Below are positions 16,614 to 26,375 of a stretch of 64,000 nt of DNA, in pieces (position 1 is the stretch's first letter; every line of letters begins with the position of its first letter). Below the pieces are notes generated by a model. That model had not been told where the DNA came from, did not search any database, and saw only the letters and a program-made list of their open reading frames with translations. Origin of the DNA: Treponema sp. (lineage in GTDB: Bacteria; Spirochaetota; Spirochaetia; Treponematales; Breznakiellaceae); the NCBI GenBank assembly GCA_031267675.1, contig JAIRYT010000083.1, forward strand, positions 1 to 64,000, read 5' to 3'. The position numbers and the translations under genes were made by a program.

Positions 16614-19600
16614 ATGCGCGATATACAGGATTTCGATTCGATAATGGTAAAATTGGCCAGTCCGCAGATGATTCGCGACTGGTCCTATGGCGAGGTAAAA
16701 AAGCCCGAAACGATCAATTACCGGACCCTGCGGCCGGAAAAGGACGGACTTTTTTGCGAGCGGATATTCGGCACGACAAAAGAATGGGAATGTTACTGCG
16801 GCAAGTTTAAGTCAATTCGCTACAAGGGCGTTATCTGCGATCGCTGCGGGGTCGAGGTTACCCACTTTAAGGTACGGCGGGAACGCATGGGCCACATAGA
16901 ACTGGCCGCGCCGGTTTCGCACATTTGGTACTATCGTTCCGTGCCCAGCCGCATGGGCCTGCTTTTGGACATGACGCTGGCATCTCTTAGGTCGGTGCTG
17001 TACTACGAAAAGTATGTGGTTATTGACGCGGGCGACACGGATCTTAAAAAGAATCAGCTTCTTACCGAGGCCGAGTATTATGAATTCCAGGAGCGCTACG
17101 GCGGCGGTTTTAGCGCCGGCATGGGCGCCGAGGCGATTCGAACGCTGCTGGAAAATCTTGACCTTGACGCGATGGCCCAGGAACTGCGGGCAAAGATGAT
17201 CGAAAAAGGCTCCAAGAGCGACAAGCGGCTCCTAAAGCGCATCGATATTGTCGAAAATTTTCGCAATTCAACCAATAAACCGTCCTGGATGATTCTGGAC
17301 GTGGTTCCCGTTATTCCGCCGGAACTGCGCCCCATGGTCCAGCTGGAAGGCGGCCGCTTTGCCACCAGCGATCTTAACGATCTCTACCGGCGGGTTATTA
17401 ACCGGAACAACCGGCTTAAACGGCTTCAAACCCTGAACGCCCCGGACATCATTATCCGCAACGAAAAACGCATGCTCCAGGAAGCGGTGGACGCGCTTTT
17501 TGACAATTCCAAGAAAAAACGGGTCGTAAAAGGCGCCAGCAACCGGCCGCTTAAATCGATCAGCGATATGCTCAAAGGCAAGCAGGGCCGTTTTCGCCAG
17601 AATCTGCTGGGCAAGCGTGTTGACTATTCCGGCCGTTCGGTAATCACCGTGGGGCCCGATCTTAAAATGTGGCAGTGCGGGCTTCCCACCAAAATGGCGC
17701 TGGAATTATTTAAACCCTTTATCATGAAAAAACTGGTAGACAAGGACGTGGTCTATAATATAAAGCGGGCCAAACTTCTTGTAGAACAGGAAACGCCCGA
17801 AGTGTTCGCCATTCTTGACGAAGTGGTCAAGGAACACCCGGTGTTCCTTAACCGCGCTCCTACGCTGCACCGGCTTGGTATACAGGCGTTTGAACCGGTG
17901 CTGGTAGAAGGCAAGGCGATAAGGCTTCATCCTCTGGTATGCCACGCGTTTAACGCCGACTTTGACGGCGATCAAATGGCTGTTCACGTTCCCCTTACAC
18001 AGGCGGCCCAGATGGAATGCTGGACGCTGATGCTTTCGGCAAAAAATCTGCTTAACCCCGCAAACGGAAAAACAATCGTATTCCCGTCACAGGATATGGT
18101 GCTGGGGATCAATTATCTTACCCGCGTCAAGCCCAACGCAAAGGGAACCGGACGCCGTTATGTTTCCGCGGAAGAAGCGCTTATGGCGGTGGAAACCGGC
18201 GCTTTGGACTGGGAGGCGCTGATAAAACTGCATCTGTCAAAAACGCCGGTATGGGAAAGCGCGGGCGTGGAAGCCCGGTCCGGCAAGGAAAGTATTGTTG
18301 AAACCACCGCCGGGCGGCTGGTCTTTAACGAAGAGATGCCCGCCGAAATTCCGTTTATTAACTATGAGTTAAAGGACAAGGAACTGCGCGCGCTTATTGA
18401 GTATGTGTTTGAAAAAAAGGGTTCCTGGACTACGGTAAAAATGCTCGACGTAATCAAGGCGACCGGGTACCGTTACGCGACCGTTTTTGGCGCCACCATT
18501 GGCATTGACGATGTGCTGGTTCCCAAAGAAAAACCGGCCATGATCGAAGAAGCGAACAAGCGGGTCGATGAAATTCAAAAGCAGTACCGGCAGGGCCACA
18601 TTACCAACAAGGAACGTTCGGAACGGGTGGTGGAAGTGTGGACCAAAACCAACGAAGAACTTGCCGCGGTAATGATGAAGACGCTGGAAGCGGACCGGGA
18701 CGGATTTAATTCAATTTATATGATGGCAAACTCGGGCGCGCGCGGAAGCCGCAACCAGATCAGGCAGTTGGCCGGAATGCGCGGTCTTATGGCAAACCCC
18801 AAAGGCGATATTATAGAATTACCCATTCGTTCAAATTTTAAGGAAGGTCTTTCGGTAATCGAATTCTTTATTTCAACAAACGGCGCGCGCAAGGGTCTTG
18901 CCGATACGGCGCTTAAAACGGCGGAAGCCGGGTACCTTACCCGCCGCCTTGTTGATATCGCCCAGGATGTGGTGATCAACGAAGACGACTGCGGAACGAT
19001 CAACGGCATCGAATATTCGGCGATTAAAGACGGCGAGGAAATCGTAGAACCGCTGCGGGACCGCATTGTAGGGCGCTATACGCTGGAGCGGGTAAAACAT
19101 CCGATTACCGGGGAACTTATTGTCGACGTAAACGAAGAAATTACCGAAGATGTCGCGAATCTTATTGATTCCGCGGGAGTCGAAAACGTGCGGATTAGGA
19201 CGGTGCTTACCTGCGAGGCAAAACACGGTGTGTGCCGGCGCTGTTACGGGCGCAACCTTGCCACAAACCGTTCGGTAAATATTGGCGAAGCGGTGGGAAC
19301 AATTGCCGCGCAGTCAATCGGCCAGCCCGGCACCCAGCTTACCATGCGTACGTTCCATACCGGCGGAACAGCCACAAAGAAAAGCGAAGAAAACCGCATC
19401 TTCTTTAAATACCCCGTTTATATCCGCGAAGTTTCGGGAATGTATGTAGAGCTGGCTTCGGGACACTGGCTCTTTACGCGAAAGGGCCACGCCGTAATAA
19501 ACCGCGTCATGAAAGAATACCGGCTTGAGTCAAAAGACGAACTGCTTGTTGAAAGCGACAAGCGGGTTATCCGGGGCGAACCGATCATCAAGCATGGCGC

Positions 19601-20915
19601 AAAAGAAATTGTTTCTTCCGACATTGCCTATTCGCTTGTTCTTGAAGAAGGCAAAAAGAGAATCCTGCTGCTTATCGGGCCGGAACAAAAAGTTGAAGTG
19701 CGCAACGGTTCGGAATTTATCGTAAAGGCCGGCGAAGTGGTCGAGGCGGAAAAAACAATCGCCACCTTTGACACGTTAAGCGATCCTATTATCGCCGAAG
19801 CATCGGGCGTGGTAAAATACGAAGATATTATCGCGGGAACAACCCTTAAGGAAGAAACCGACCTTGAAACGGGAAATACCGAAAAGCGGATTAACGAAAC
19901 GCATCTTGAAACAAAACAGCCGCGTATCTTTATTGTCGATGACGAAGGAAGCGAACAGGCGTCGTATTTTCTTCCCGGCGGCGCGATTATTCTTGTCGAC
20001 GAGGACGAAAAAATACAGGCGGGAAGAACCATCGCAAAAATTCTTAAAGAAACCAGTAAAACGGTTGATATTACCTCGGGTCTTCCCCGCGTGTCGGAAT
20101 TGTTTGAGGCGCGCAAGCCAAAAAATCCTTCGGTGCTTGCCCAGGTCTCCGGTACGGTATACTTTAGGGGAATTGTAAAGGGAAAAAGATCGGTGGTAAT
20201 AGCGGACGCGTTTGGCAAGGAATTTAAACACCTTATTCCCATGACAAAGCGTCTTTTGGTGCGGGACGGCGATATGGTAGAAGTAGGGGAACCCCTGTGC
20301 CTGGGCGCGTCAAATCCCCATGATATTCTGCACATATTGGGAGAGGCAAAACTGCAGCGTTACCTGATGGTCGAAATTCAGCAGGTGTACCGGCTGCAGG
20401 GCGTGTCGATCAATGACAAACATATCGGCGTTATTATCCGCCAGATGATGCGCAAAGTAGAAATCGTATCGGTGGGGGATACGCGTTTTATCTTTGGACA
20501 GATGGTAAACAAATACCGTTTTCACGAAGAAAACAACCGTGTTATCGCCGAAGGCGGACAGCCCGCGGTCGCCCGGCCGCTCTTTCAGGGAATTGCCAAG
20601 GCGTCGCTTAACAGCGATTCGTTCCTTTCGGCGGCAAGTTTTCAGGAGACCGCCCGCGTACTTACCAATGCCGCCATTGCCGGTTCCGTCGACTCGCTGC
20701 GGGGACTTAAAGAAAACATCATCATTGGGCATCCGATTCCCGCGGGAACCGGCATGAAACGCTACAGTTCGGTAAAACTCTACGACGAGGAAAGCCAGGA
20801 TCTTGACGTAAAGATGCAGGAGATTCTGGATCAACGGAAGCTGGAACAATTGCAGGACGAGGAATCGGCGGAGAACGAAACCGAAATGGAAGTAGAAGCC
20901 GAAGCGGAGGAATAA
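16614..20915 (+). CDS. rpoC: RNA polymerase beta' subunit
   Basis: Catalytic core subunit of 1433 aa. N-terminal zinc finger (CYCGKFK...CDRCGVE), the Mg-binding NADFDGD motif at residues 447-453, the bridge/trigger region with [16 protein letters not shown], and a second zinc site ([13 protein letters not shown]). It ends in an acidic tail of Glu residues ([15 protein letters not shown]-like). Shine-Dalgarno AACAGGAG before the ATG. Only 3 nt separate it from the following secreted protein gene. Confidence 0.98.
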   Translation: MRDIQDFDSIMVKLASPQMIRDWSYGEVKKPETINYRTLRPEKDGLFCERIFGTTKEWECYCGKFKSIRYKGVICDRCGVEVTHFKVRRERMGHIELAAPVSHIWYYRSVPSRMGLLLDMTLASLRSVLYYEKYVVIDAGDTDLKKNQLLTEAEYYEFQERYGGGFSAGMGAEAIRTLLENLDLDAMAQELRAKMIEKGSKSDKRLLKRIDIVENFRNSTNKPSWMILDVVPVIPPELRPMVQLEGGRFATSDLNDLYRRVINRNNRLKRLQTLNAPDIIIRNEKRMLQEAVDALFDNSKKKRVVKGASNRPLKSISDMLKGKQGRFRQNLLGKRVDYSGRSVITVGPDLKMWQCGLPTKMALELFKPFIMKKLVDKDVVYNIKRAKLLVEQETPEVFAILDEVVKEHPVFLNRAPTLHRLGIQAFEPVLVEGKAIRLHPLVCHAFNADFDGDQMAVHVPLTQAAQMECWTLMLSAKNLLNPANGKTIVFPSQDMVLGINYLTRVKPNAKGTGRRYVSAEEALMAVETGALDWEALIKLHLSKTPVWESAGVEARSGKESIVETTAGRLVFNEEMPAEIPFINYELKDKELRALIEYVFEKKGSWTTVKMLDVIKATGYRYATVFGATIGIDDVLVPKEKPAMIEEANKRVDEIQKQYRQGHITNKERSERVVEVWTKTNEELAAVMMKTLEADRDGFNSIYMMANSGARGSRNQIRQLAGMRGLMANPKGDIIELPIRSNFKEGLSVIEFFISTNGARKGLADTALKTAEAGYLTRRLVDIAQDVVINEDDCGTINGIEYSAIKDGEEIVEPLRDRIVGRYTLERVKHPITGELIVDVNEEITEDVANLIDSAGVENVRIRTVLTCEAKHGVCRRCYGRNLATNRSVNIGEAVGTIAAQSIGQPGTQLTMRTFHTGGTATKKSEENRIFFKYPVYIREVSGMYVELASGHWLFTRKGHAVINRVMKEYRLESKDELLVESDKRVIRGEPIIKHGAKEIVSSDIAYSLVLEEGKKRILLLIGPEQKVEVRNGSEFIVKAGEVVEAEKTIATFDTLSDPIIAEASGVVKYEDIIAGTTLKEETDLETGNTEKRINETHLETKQPRIFIVDDEGSEQASYFLPGGAIILVDEDEKIQAGRTIAKILKETSKTVDITSGLPRVSELFEARKPKNPSVLAQVSGTVYFRGIVKGKRSVVIADAFGKEFKHLIPMTKRLLVRDGDMVEVGEPLCLGASNPHDILHILGEAKLQRYLMVEIQQVYRLQGVSINDKHIGVIIRQMMRKVEIVSVGDTRFIFGQMVNKYRFHEENNRVIAEGGQPAVARPLFQGIAKASLNSDSFLSAASFQETARVLTNAAIAGSVDSLRGLKENIIIGHPIPAGTGMKRYSSVKLYDEESQDLDVKMQEILDQRKLEQLQDEESAENETEMEVEAEAEE

Positions 20916-20918
20916 AAC

Positions 20919-22166
20919 ATGAAACGGTTCGCGGCGGCGTTTGTTTTCTTGCTTGTGTGCTTTGCCGCCGCGGCCCAGCCTGTTGTTTCGTATACTGTCC
21001 TTCGTTCGGCAGGTACGCGTATAACGCTGCATGCCAACGCCGCGCTCCCCGAAAGGTGGCTGCTCAATGTGCATTACCTTTTTCAGGGGAGCATGGACCA
21101 GTTGGGAAGCCGCAGCCTGGAACTGGTATTTCCATCCTCGGCAACAGAAGAGTTTGATTTCTTTCCAAAAAACGGACGCCGCTTTATCGCGTTTAACAGC
21201 GAACGCCGGGATCTTCCCCTGGAGATACGGATTGGCGAAGGGGAAGGCGATTTTACGGTTACCGGGGTGGAGTTTAAAGCCCGCCCGGCGGCAAGCGCGA
21301 TTCTGGAACCGATAAGCGCCGATCTTGGAACAATTCTGTACTATCCCCGGTCACGGTGGCGGCAAAAAGACTACGAAGTGTTTCGCTTTAACCATGATTC
21401 GCGCATACTGTATCTTGTTTCCGCCAGCCACGCGGTGCAGTCGGAATTTCTGCGGCGGCTCGCTTTTTTTGTGGAAAAACGCGGGTTTGCGGGACGGCTT
21501 TCACCTGACGAGGAAATAAAAAACCTGCGCGATTGGGGCGCCCATGATTACCGGGGCGCTGACCTTGCGCGGTTTTTTCAAAAGGCGGAAAGCGAAAATT
21601 TCCCCCTTAATGCCGGCGAACTGTTCCTTAGGGATCTGCTTCTTGAAAACGGAATTATACACAGAACCCGCGCGGGCATTACCGCGGGCGAAGGCGCGCT
21701 TATCGGCTTTTCGGCGGAAATTACCGATGACCGGCTTCCCGCGTATTTTGTCCATGAAACAATTCACGGCCTTTATTTTACCAGAAGCGCCCTGCGGGAC
21801 GCGTTTAAAAAAACCTTTGACGCGTACAGCGAAACCGAAAAATATTTTTTGCGGATCGCCTTTGATTACCGCGAATACAATGTAATGCAGGATGACGATC
21901 TTCTGATTAACGAAACGGCGGCGTATCTGCTGCAGCAGCGTCCCCGGGAAACGCCTGAGTATTTTTTGGACATTATTGGCTATTGGTTCCGCATGGCTTC
22001 TCCTCCGCGTATGGCGGAAACAGAAGCGTGGGTAAAAAACAACAGCGCCGTTTTTGCGCGCCGGAGCGAAGAACTGCAGCGGCAGCTTTTTGCCGTTACC
22101 GGCCTGCGGGTTGAAAATTTTTTTGACCTGCTTCCCAAAAACCGCCGTCTTCCCATGATCCCCTAG
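20919..22166 (+). CDS. Secreted protein with HExxH metallopeptidase-like motif
   Basis: I do not recognise the family. The 415-aa protein has a signal peptide (residues 1-19, AAA-AQ cleavage) and no lipobox. The N-terminal half looks beta-rich. The C-terminal half is helical and contains HETIH (279-283) within YFVHETIHGLYF, and a downstream NETAAYLL (331-338) whose Glu332 could be a third zinc ligand, as in gluzincin peptidases. Gap between motifs is about 48 residues. Zinc peptidase activity is therefore possible but unproven. It sits at the end of the rpoBC operon with a 3-nt gap and its own GAGGA Shine-Dalgarno, so it would be transcribed with RNA polymerase genes. Confidence 0.7.
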   Translation: MKRFAAAFVFLLVCFAAAAQPVVSYTVLRSAGTRITLHANAALPERWLLNVHYLFQGSMDQLGSRSLELVFPSSATEEFDFFPKNGRRFIAFNSERRDLPLEIRIGEGEGDFTVTGVEFKARPAASAILEPISADLGTILYYPRSRWRQKDYEVFRFNHDSRILYLVSASHAVQSEFLRRLAFFVEKRGFAGRLSPDEEIKNLRDWGAHDYRGADLARFFQKAESENFPLNAGELFLRDLLLENGIIHRTRAGITAGEGALIGFSAEITDDRLPAYFVHETIHGLYFTRSALRDAFKKTFDAYSETEKYFLRIAFDYREYNVMQDDDLLINETAAYLLQQRPRETPEYFLDIIGYWFRMASPPRMAETEAWVKNNSAVFARRSEELQRQLFAVTGLRVENFFDLLPKNRRLPMIP

Positions 22167-22178
22167 CTCTGCTATTAT
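22150..22178 (+). promoter_or_regulatory. his operon promoter, leaderless
   Basis: TTCCCA (22150-22155), 17-bp spacer, TATTAT (22173-22178) with TG extension (TGCTATTAT). The hisG ATG is at 22183, with a second ATG at 22186, so transcription should begin at the start codon. There is no Shine-Dalgarno. No his leader peptide or T-box fits in the 16-nt gap, so attenuation by a leader peptide is excluded. Confidence 0.6.
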
Positions 22179-22182
22179 AGGG

Positions 22183-23061
22183 ATGATGAAAAAGACGGTA
22201 GAAAAGCTTCGTATATTGATCCCCAAGGGACGTATTTATAATAATGTCGCGCTTCTTTTTGAAGAGGCCGGTTTTCCCCTGGTGCTGGCGGACAGAACAT
22301 ACCGGCCCCGTGTTTCTGACTGGCTTGACGTAAAGATTATGAAACCCCAGAATGTCGGGGAATTGCTGGAATTGGGGAGCCATGACGCGGGTTTTACCGG
22401 CATCGACTGGATAATGGAAAACAGCGCCCACGTCGAAGAAATTCTTGATCTTGGGTTTGACCGGGTTTTTATTGTGGCGGCGGTTCCGGTAAACCATAAC
22501 GAAAAAACGCTTAAAAACAAAAAGATTGTTGTTGCGACCGAATATGTAAACCTTGCCGAAAAATGGCTCAAGTCGTCGGGCTACCAGTACCGCATACTGC
22601 GCACCTACGGGGCGACAGAAGTTTTTCCGCCCGATGACGCGGACATGATTATTGACAATACCTCGTCGGGTCAAACACTCAAAGATAACGGTCTTCGCAT
22701 CGTGGACACCATTCTTGAATCATCGACCCGTTTTGTAGCTTCAAAAGCGGCGCTGGGCGATCCGGAAAAACGCCGGCGCATTGAAGAACTTGCCATGCTT
22801 TTTAAGGCGGTACTGGAAGGGCGCGAAAGGGTAATGCTGGAGATGAATTTTTCCAAAGGATGTTTCGAGGCGGTTTCCAAAACGGGCAAGAATTCCCTTC
22901 CCGCCATGAGGAGCCCTACCGTCGCCCCGCTCTACGGCAGTGACGGTTATGCGGTAAAAATCGCCGTAAAAAAAAGCGAAGTGCCGGAATTGATTCCGCG
23001 CCTAAAAAAAATGGGCGCGCTGGATATTGTCGAGTACAATTTACGCAAGGTAGTACCGTAA
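22183..23061 (+). CDS. hisG: ATP phosphoribosyltransferase, long form
   Basis: First step of histidine synthesis: ATP plus PRPP to phosphoribosyl-ATP. At 292 aa it is the long, hexameric form, which carries a C-terminal ACT-like domain (about 215-290) for histidine feedback and needs no HisZ. PRPP-binding segment ADMIIDNTSSGQTLKDNGL (about 149-167) is the family signature. First gene of the G-B-H-F-AIE-C-D operon. Confidence 0.96.
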   Translation: MMKKTVEKLRILIPKGRIYNNVALLFEEAGFPLVLADRTYRPRVSDWLDVKIMKPQNVGELLELGSHDAGFTGIDWIMENSAHVEEILDLGFDRVFIVAAVPVNHNEKTLKNKKIVVATEYVNLAEKWLKSSGYQYRILRTYGATEVFPPDDADMIIDNTSSGQTLKDNGLRIVDTILESSTRFVASKAALGDPEKRRRIEELAMLFKAVLEGRERVMLEMNFSKGCFEAVSKTGKNSLPAMRSPTVAPLYGSDGYAVKIAVKKSEVPELIPRLKKMGALDIVEYNLRKVVP

Positions 23062-23076
23062 CGGCAAAGAGGTAAT

Positions 23077-23691
23077 ATGCGCCAGGCAGAACAAAACAGA
23101 AAAACAAAAGAAACGGATATCGCCCTTAAGCTGAATCTGGACGGAAGGGGAAACGCGGCGCTGGATTGTCCTGTCGGGTTTTTTGTCCACATGCTTGACA
23201 CCTTTGCGCGCCACGGACTTTTTGATCTGGAATTGCGCGCGTACGGCGATCTGGAAGTCGATCAGCATCACCTGGTGGAAGATACCGGCATTGTACTTGG
23301 ACAGTGCTTCGCGCAGGCGCTGGGCGACCGGCGCGGCATTAGAAGGGTAGGGAGCTGCCTGTATCCGATGGACGAAACACTGGCGCGCGCCTGTGTGGAT
23401 ATTTCGGGCAGGGGTTTTTTGTTGTTTGACGGGCGGCTTTCGGGAATTCCCCTGGTGATGGAGGGGCAAAGCGGACAGGTGAATTTTCAGGTTGACGTAA
23501 TTGAGGATTTTTGGGAAGGTTTTGTTTCGACCTCGGGAATTACGCTTCATCTTGAGGTGCTGCGGGGGCGAAGCGATCATCACAAGATCGAGGCGCTGTT
23601 TAAAGCGGCTTCGCGCGCGCTGCGGGAAGCCTGCGAAATTGATACGCGGATCATTGACATAATTCCGTCAACAAAGGGCGTACTTGCGTAA
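23077..23691 (+). CDS. hisB: Imidazoleglycerol-phosphate dehydratase
   Basis: Dehydrates IGP to imidazole-acetol phosphate with a di-manganese centre. The 204-aa protein is the monofunctional form, without the HisN phosphatase domain of E. coli HisB. It has HMLDTFARHG, the metal-binding DQHHLVEDTGI (about 66-76) and the C-terminal SDHHKIEALFKAASRAL. Histidinol-phosphate phosphatase is not encoded in the operon. Confidence 0.97.
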   Translation: MRQAEQNRKTKETDIALKLNLDGRGNAALDCPVGFFVHMLDTFARHGLFDLELRAYGDLEVDQHHLVEDTGIVLGQCFAQALGDRRGIRRVGSCLYPMDETLARACVDISGRGFLLFDGRLSGIPLVMEGQSGQVNFQVDVIEDFWEGFVSTSGITLHLEVLRGRSDHHKIEALFKAASRALREACEIDTRIIDIIPSTKGVLA

Positions 23692-23703
23692 GGCAAGGAA
23701 GAT

Positions 23704-24315
23704 ATGGCTGGGGTAACCGGAATAATTAATTATGGCGCGGGGAATCTTGGATCGGTGATGAACGCGGTGTTACGCCTTGGCGGAAACGCCCGTTTTGTTT
23801 TGGGGCCGGAAGAACTTGGCGCCAAATCGCCCTATGAACGGATCATCGTTCCGGGAGACGGGCATTTTGCCACCGCCATGGAAAAACTGACAGAAACCGC
23901 CTATGCCGGCGCGCTCGGCGAATGGATAAAAGCGGACAAGCCGTTTTTGGGAATATGCATAGGTTTACAATTATTGTTTGAATGGTCGGAAGAAGCTCCC
24001 GGCGTCGGGGGACTTGGCGTGATCGCAGGCGGAGTAAAAAAATTCCCCGGACGCAAGGTTCCCCAGATTGGCTGGAACCAAACGCGCGCGGCGCCGTCAT
24101 CGGCTCTTTTTGGGGGATTGGGTAAAAATTCATTTTTTTACTATATTCACTCATATTACGCCGCGCCCGGCGACCGCTCGGTAACGGCGGCGGAAGCCGA
24201 ATATTATGTAACCTATTGTTCGGCGGTGGAGCGCGGCGCGCTGGCGGCGGTTCAGTTTCATCCGGAAAAATCGGGCGCGGCCGGCCTTGCGCTGTTAAAG
24301 AACTGGATGGGATAA
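23704..24315 (+). CDS. hisH: Imidazole glycerol phosphate synthase, glutaminase subunit
   Basis: Class I glutamine amidotransferase that passes ammonia to HisF. 203 aa. Oxyanion/nucleophile elbow [10 protein letters not shown] has catalytic Cys85; the His-Glu pair is in QFHPEKSG near the C-terminus. Two nucleotides separate it from hisF, fitting a 1:1 complex. Confidence 0.97.
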   Translation: MAGVTGIINYGAGNLGSVMNAVLRLGGNARFVLGPEELGAKSPYERIIVPGDGHFATAMEKLTETAYAGALGEWIKADKPFLGICIGLQLLFEWSEEAPGVGGLGVIAGGVKKFPGRKVPQIGWNQTRAAPSSALFGGLGKNSFFYYIHSYYAAPGDRSVTAAEAEYYVTYCSAVERGALAAVQFHPEKSGAAGLALLKNWMG

Positions 24316-24316
24316 G

Positions 24317-25093
24317 ATGCAGGCAAAACGGATTATTCCCTGTCTTGATGTTGATGACGGACGCGTTGTCAAGGGAATTAAATTTAAGGGAATCATTGAC
24401 GCAGGCGATCCGGTCGAGCTTGCGCGGCGTTACAATGAAGACGGCGCCGACGAGTTGACGTTTCTTGATATAGGCGCTTCGTATAAAAGCCGCGCGACGC
24501 TGCTTGACGTGGTATGCCGCGTCGCGCAACAGGTGTTTATTCCGCTTTGTGTGGGCGGCGGCATCAGAACGGTCGGCGATATGCGTGAGGCGATGAACGC
24601 GGGCGCGGATAAAGTTTCGGTCTGCACCCAGGCGCTGCTGCGGCCGGAATTGTTGTCCGAAATGGCCCGCGCGTACGGCAGCCAGTGTGTCGTGCTGTCC
24701 ATTGACGCCGCCGCTTCCGGCGGCGGCTGGCACGCCTGGTCGCACGGCGGCAGAACCGATACGGGGCGCGACGCGGTACAGTGGGCAAAAGACGCCGTGT
24801 CGCTCGGCGCGGGAGAAATTCTGCTTAACTCGATTGACGCGGACGGCACGGGTGCCGGCTATGATCTGGAACTGGTTCGCGCCGTTCTTGACGCGGTTCC
24901 TGTTCCGGTCATTGCTTCGGGAGGCGCGGGCGATTTGGAGCAGATCGCCGGCGTGCTGCTGCCGCCCGGTTTACGCGATGACTGGGGAAACGCCGATGCG
25001 GCGCTTGTGGCGTCGCTGCTTCATTTTGGTAAAACGACAATACCGGAAATCAAAAAGCACGCGGAGTCAAAAGGAGTCTGCGTCAGGTGGTAA
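24317..25093 (+). CDS. hisF: Imidazole glycerol phosphate synthase, cyclase subunit
   Basis: TIM-barrel enzyme (258 aa) that forms IGP and AICAR from PRFAR and the ammonia delivered by HisH. N-terminal [16 protein letters not shown] with catalytic Asp, second catalytic Asp in [15 protein letters not shown], and phosphate loops GGGIRT and ASGGAG. The ORF is of normal length. The stop lies 8 nt before the ATG of the HisA-IE fusion. Confidence 0.97.
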   Translation: MQAKRIIPCLDVDDGRVVKGIKFKGIIDAGDPVELARRYNEDGADELTFLDIGASYKSRATLLDVVCRVAQQVFIPLCVGGGIRTVGDMREAMNAGADKVSVCTQALLRPELLSEMARAYGSQCVVLSIDAAASGGGWHAWSHGGRTDTGRDAVQWAKDAVSLGAGEILLNSIDADGTGAGYDLELVRAVLDAVPVPVIASGGAGDLEQIAGVLLPPGLRDDWGNADAALVASLLHFGKTTIPEIKKHAESKGVCVRW

Positions 25094-25100
25094 AAAGAAT

Positions 25101-26375
25101 ATGGTAATAGCATCAATCGATATACAGGGCGGAAACGTTGTCCAGCTTAAACAGGGCTCGCAGCTTATGCTGCAGCGTGATGACGCGCCGCAGCTTGCCG
25201 GGGAATTTGACCGCTATGGCGAAGTCGCGGTAATTGATCTTGACGCGGCAATGGGAAACGGAAACAACAGCGGCATGATTAAACAATTGCTGCGCAGGGC
25301 CGAATGCCGTGTAGGCGGCGGAATAAAATCGGCGGAGCAGGCAAAGGAACTGGTAAGTCTTGGCGCGCGTAAAATCATTGTCGGATCAATGGCGTTCCGT
25401 GATACCGGCGGCGAAAAATTCGCGGTAAACGGCGCGTTCCTTGAAACAATGGCGGACGCGATAGGCAGGGAACGGCTTATTGTCGCGGTGGACGCAAAGG
25501 CCGGTGAAATTGTCGTTGACGGCTGGAAGACGCGTACGGGACTGCCGCTGGCAAAAAGCGCCGCGTCTGCCGCCGCCTATGCGGGGGAACTGCTTTTTAC
25601 CTGTGTAGACCGCGAAGGAACAATGACGGGAATTGATTTGGAAGCCGTTACATCGCTGCGCGACGCCTGCGGCGGTACATGCGCGATTACGGCGGCCGGC
25701 GGGGTTTCGACGCTGGAAGAAACAGCCGCTCTTGCCGCTCTTGGCTGCGATGTCCAGCTTGGTATGGCGTTATACACCGGAAAGATTTTGCTTAAAGACG
25801 CCTTTATTGAATCGCTTGACTGGAAAAAATGTAACGGCATGATACCGGTAATCGCGCAAAGTTATGACGGCCAGGTATTGATGAGCGGTTACACGGACCG
25901 GGAAGCGCTTGCGCAGACATTTGCCCGCAATAATCTTTGTTTCCACAGCCGCACCCGGAACAAACTCTGGATGAAGGGCGAACATTCCGGCAATGTTTTA
26001 CGGCTGCGCCGTTTGCGCGCGGACTGTGATCGCGACACGCTGCTTGCCGTTGTGGATCCCGCGGGTCCTGCCTGCCACACCGGCGCGTGGTCCTGTTTTG
26101 GAACAAACCGGCGTTATACCTGGGAACAGCTTCAGGAAATTATAGAAGAACGTTTTCGCAATCCTGCCCCCGGTTCTTATACGGCGACCCTGGATGATCA
26201 ACTGGTCCGCGAAAAAATACTTGAAGAAGCAAAAGAAATCTGTACCGCGAAAACACACGACGAACTTGTATGGGAAGCTGCGGATCTGCTTTATTTTATC
26301 ACCGTGCTCCTTGAGCGGGACGGGGTAAAAACAGAAGAGGTGCTTGATGAATTGGACAGGCGGCATAAAAAATGA
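25101..26375 (+). CDS. hisA/hisIE: HisA-HisI-HisE trifunctional fusion
   Basis: One 424-aa protein appears to carry three steps. Residues 1 to about 238 are HisA (ProFAR isomerase; IASIDIQGGNVVQLKQG, AVDAKAGEIVVDGW, CAITAAGGVS). Residues about 246-345 are HisI (PR-AMP cyclohydrolase; SGNVLRLR, DCDRD, PAGPACHTG...SCF with metal-binding Cys). Residues about 346-424 are HisE (PR-ATP pyrophosphatase; KILEEAKEI, ELVWEAADLLYF). The frame is open upstream through hisF, but ATG 25101 fits the HisA N-terminus. HisI-HisE fusion is common; adding HisA at the front is unusual. hisC overlaps its stop (ATGA). Confidence 0.93.
   Translation: MVIASIDIQGGNVVQLKQGSQLMLQRDDAPQLAGEFDRYGEVAVIDLDAAMGNGNNSGMIKQLLRRAECRVGGGIKSAEQAKELVSLGARKIIVGSMAFRDTGGEKFAVNGAFLETMADAIGRERLIVAVDAKAGEIVVDGWKTRTGLPLAKSAASAAAYAGELLFTCVDREGTMTGIDLEAVTSLRDACGGTCAITAAGGVSTLEETAALAALGCDVQLGMALYTGKILLKDAFIESLDWKKCNGMIPVIAQSYDGQVLMSGYTDREALAQTFARNNLCFHSRTRNKLWMKGEHSGNVLRLRRLRADCDRDTLLAVVDPAGPACHTGAWSCFGTNRRYTWEQLQEIIEERFRNPAPGSYTATLDDQLVREKILEEAKEICTAKTHDELVWEAADLLYFITVLLERDGVKTEEVLDELDRRHKK

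Noticed and set aside
20310-21074. 254-codon minus-strand frame over the rpoC end
   Set aside because: Antisense to conserved RpoC sequence and to the signal peptide of the next gene; no motif.
23843-24745. 300-codon minus-strand frame over hisH/hisF
   Set aside because: Antisense to two well-conserved enzymes.
24687-25100. 138-codon N-terminal extension of the HisA-IE fusion
   Set aside because: It lies out of frame inside hisF, and the natural HisA N-terminus starts at 25101.
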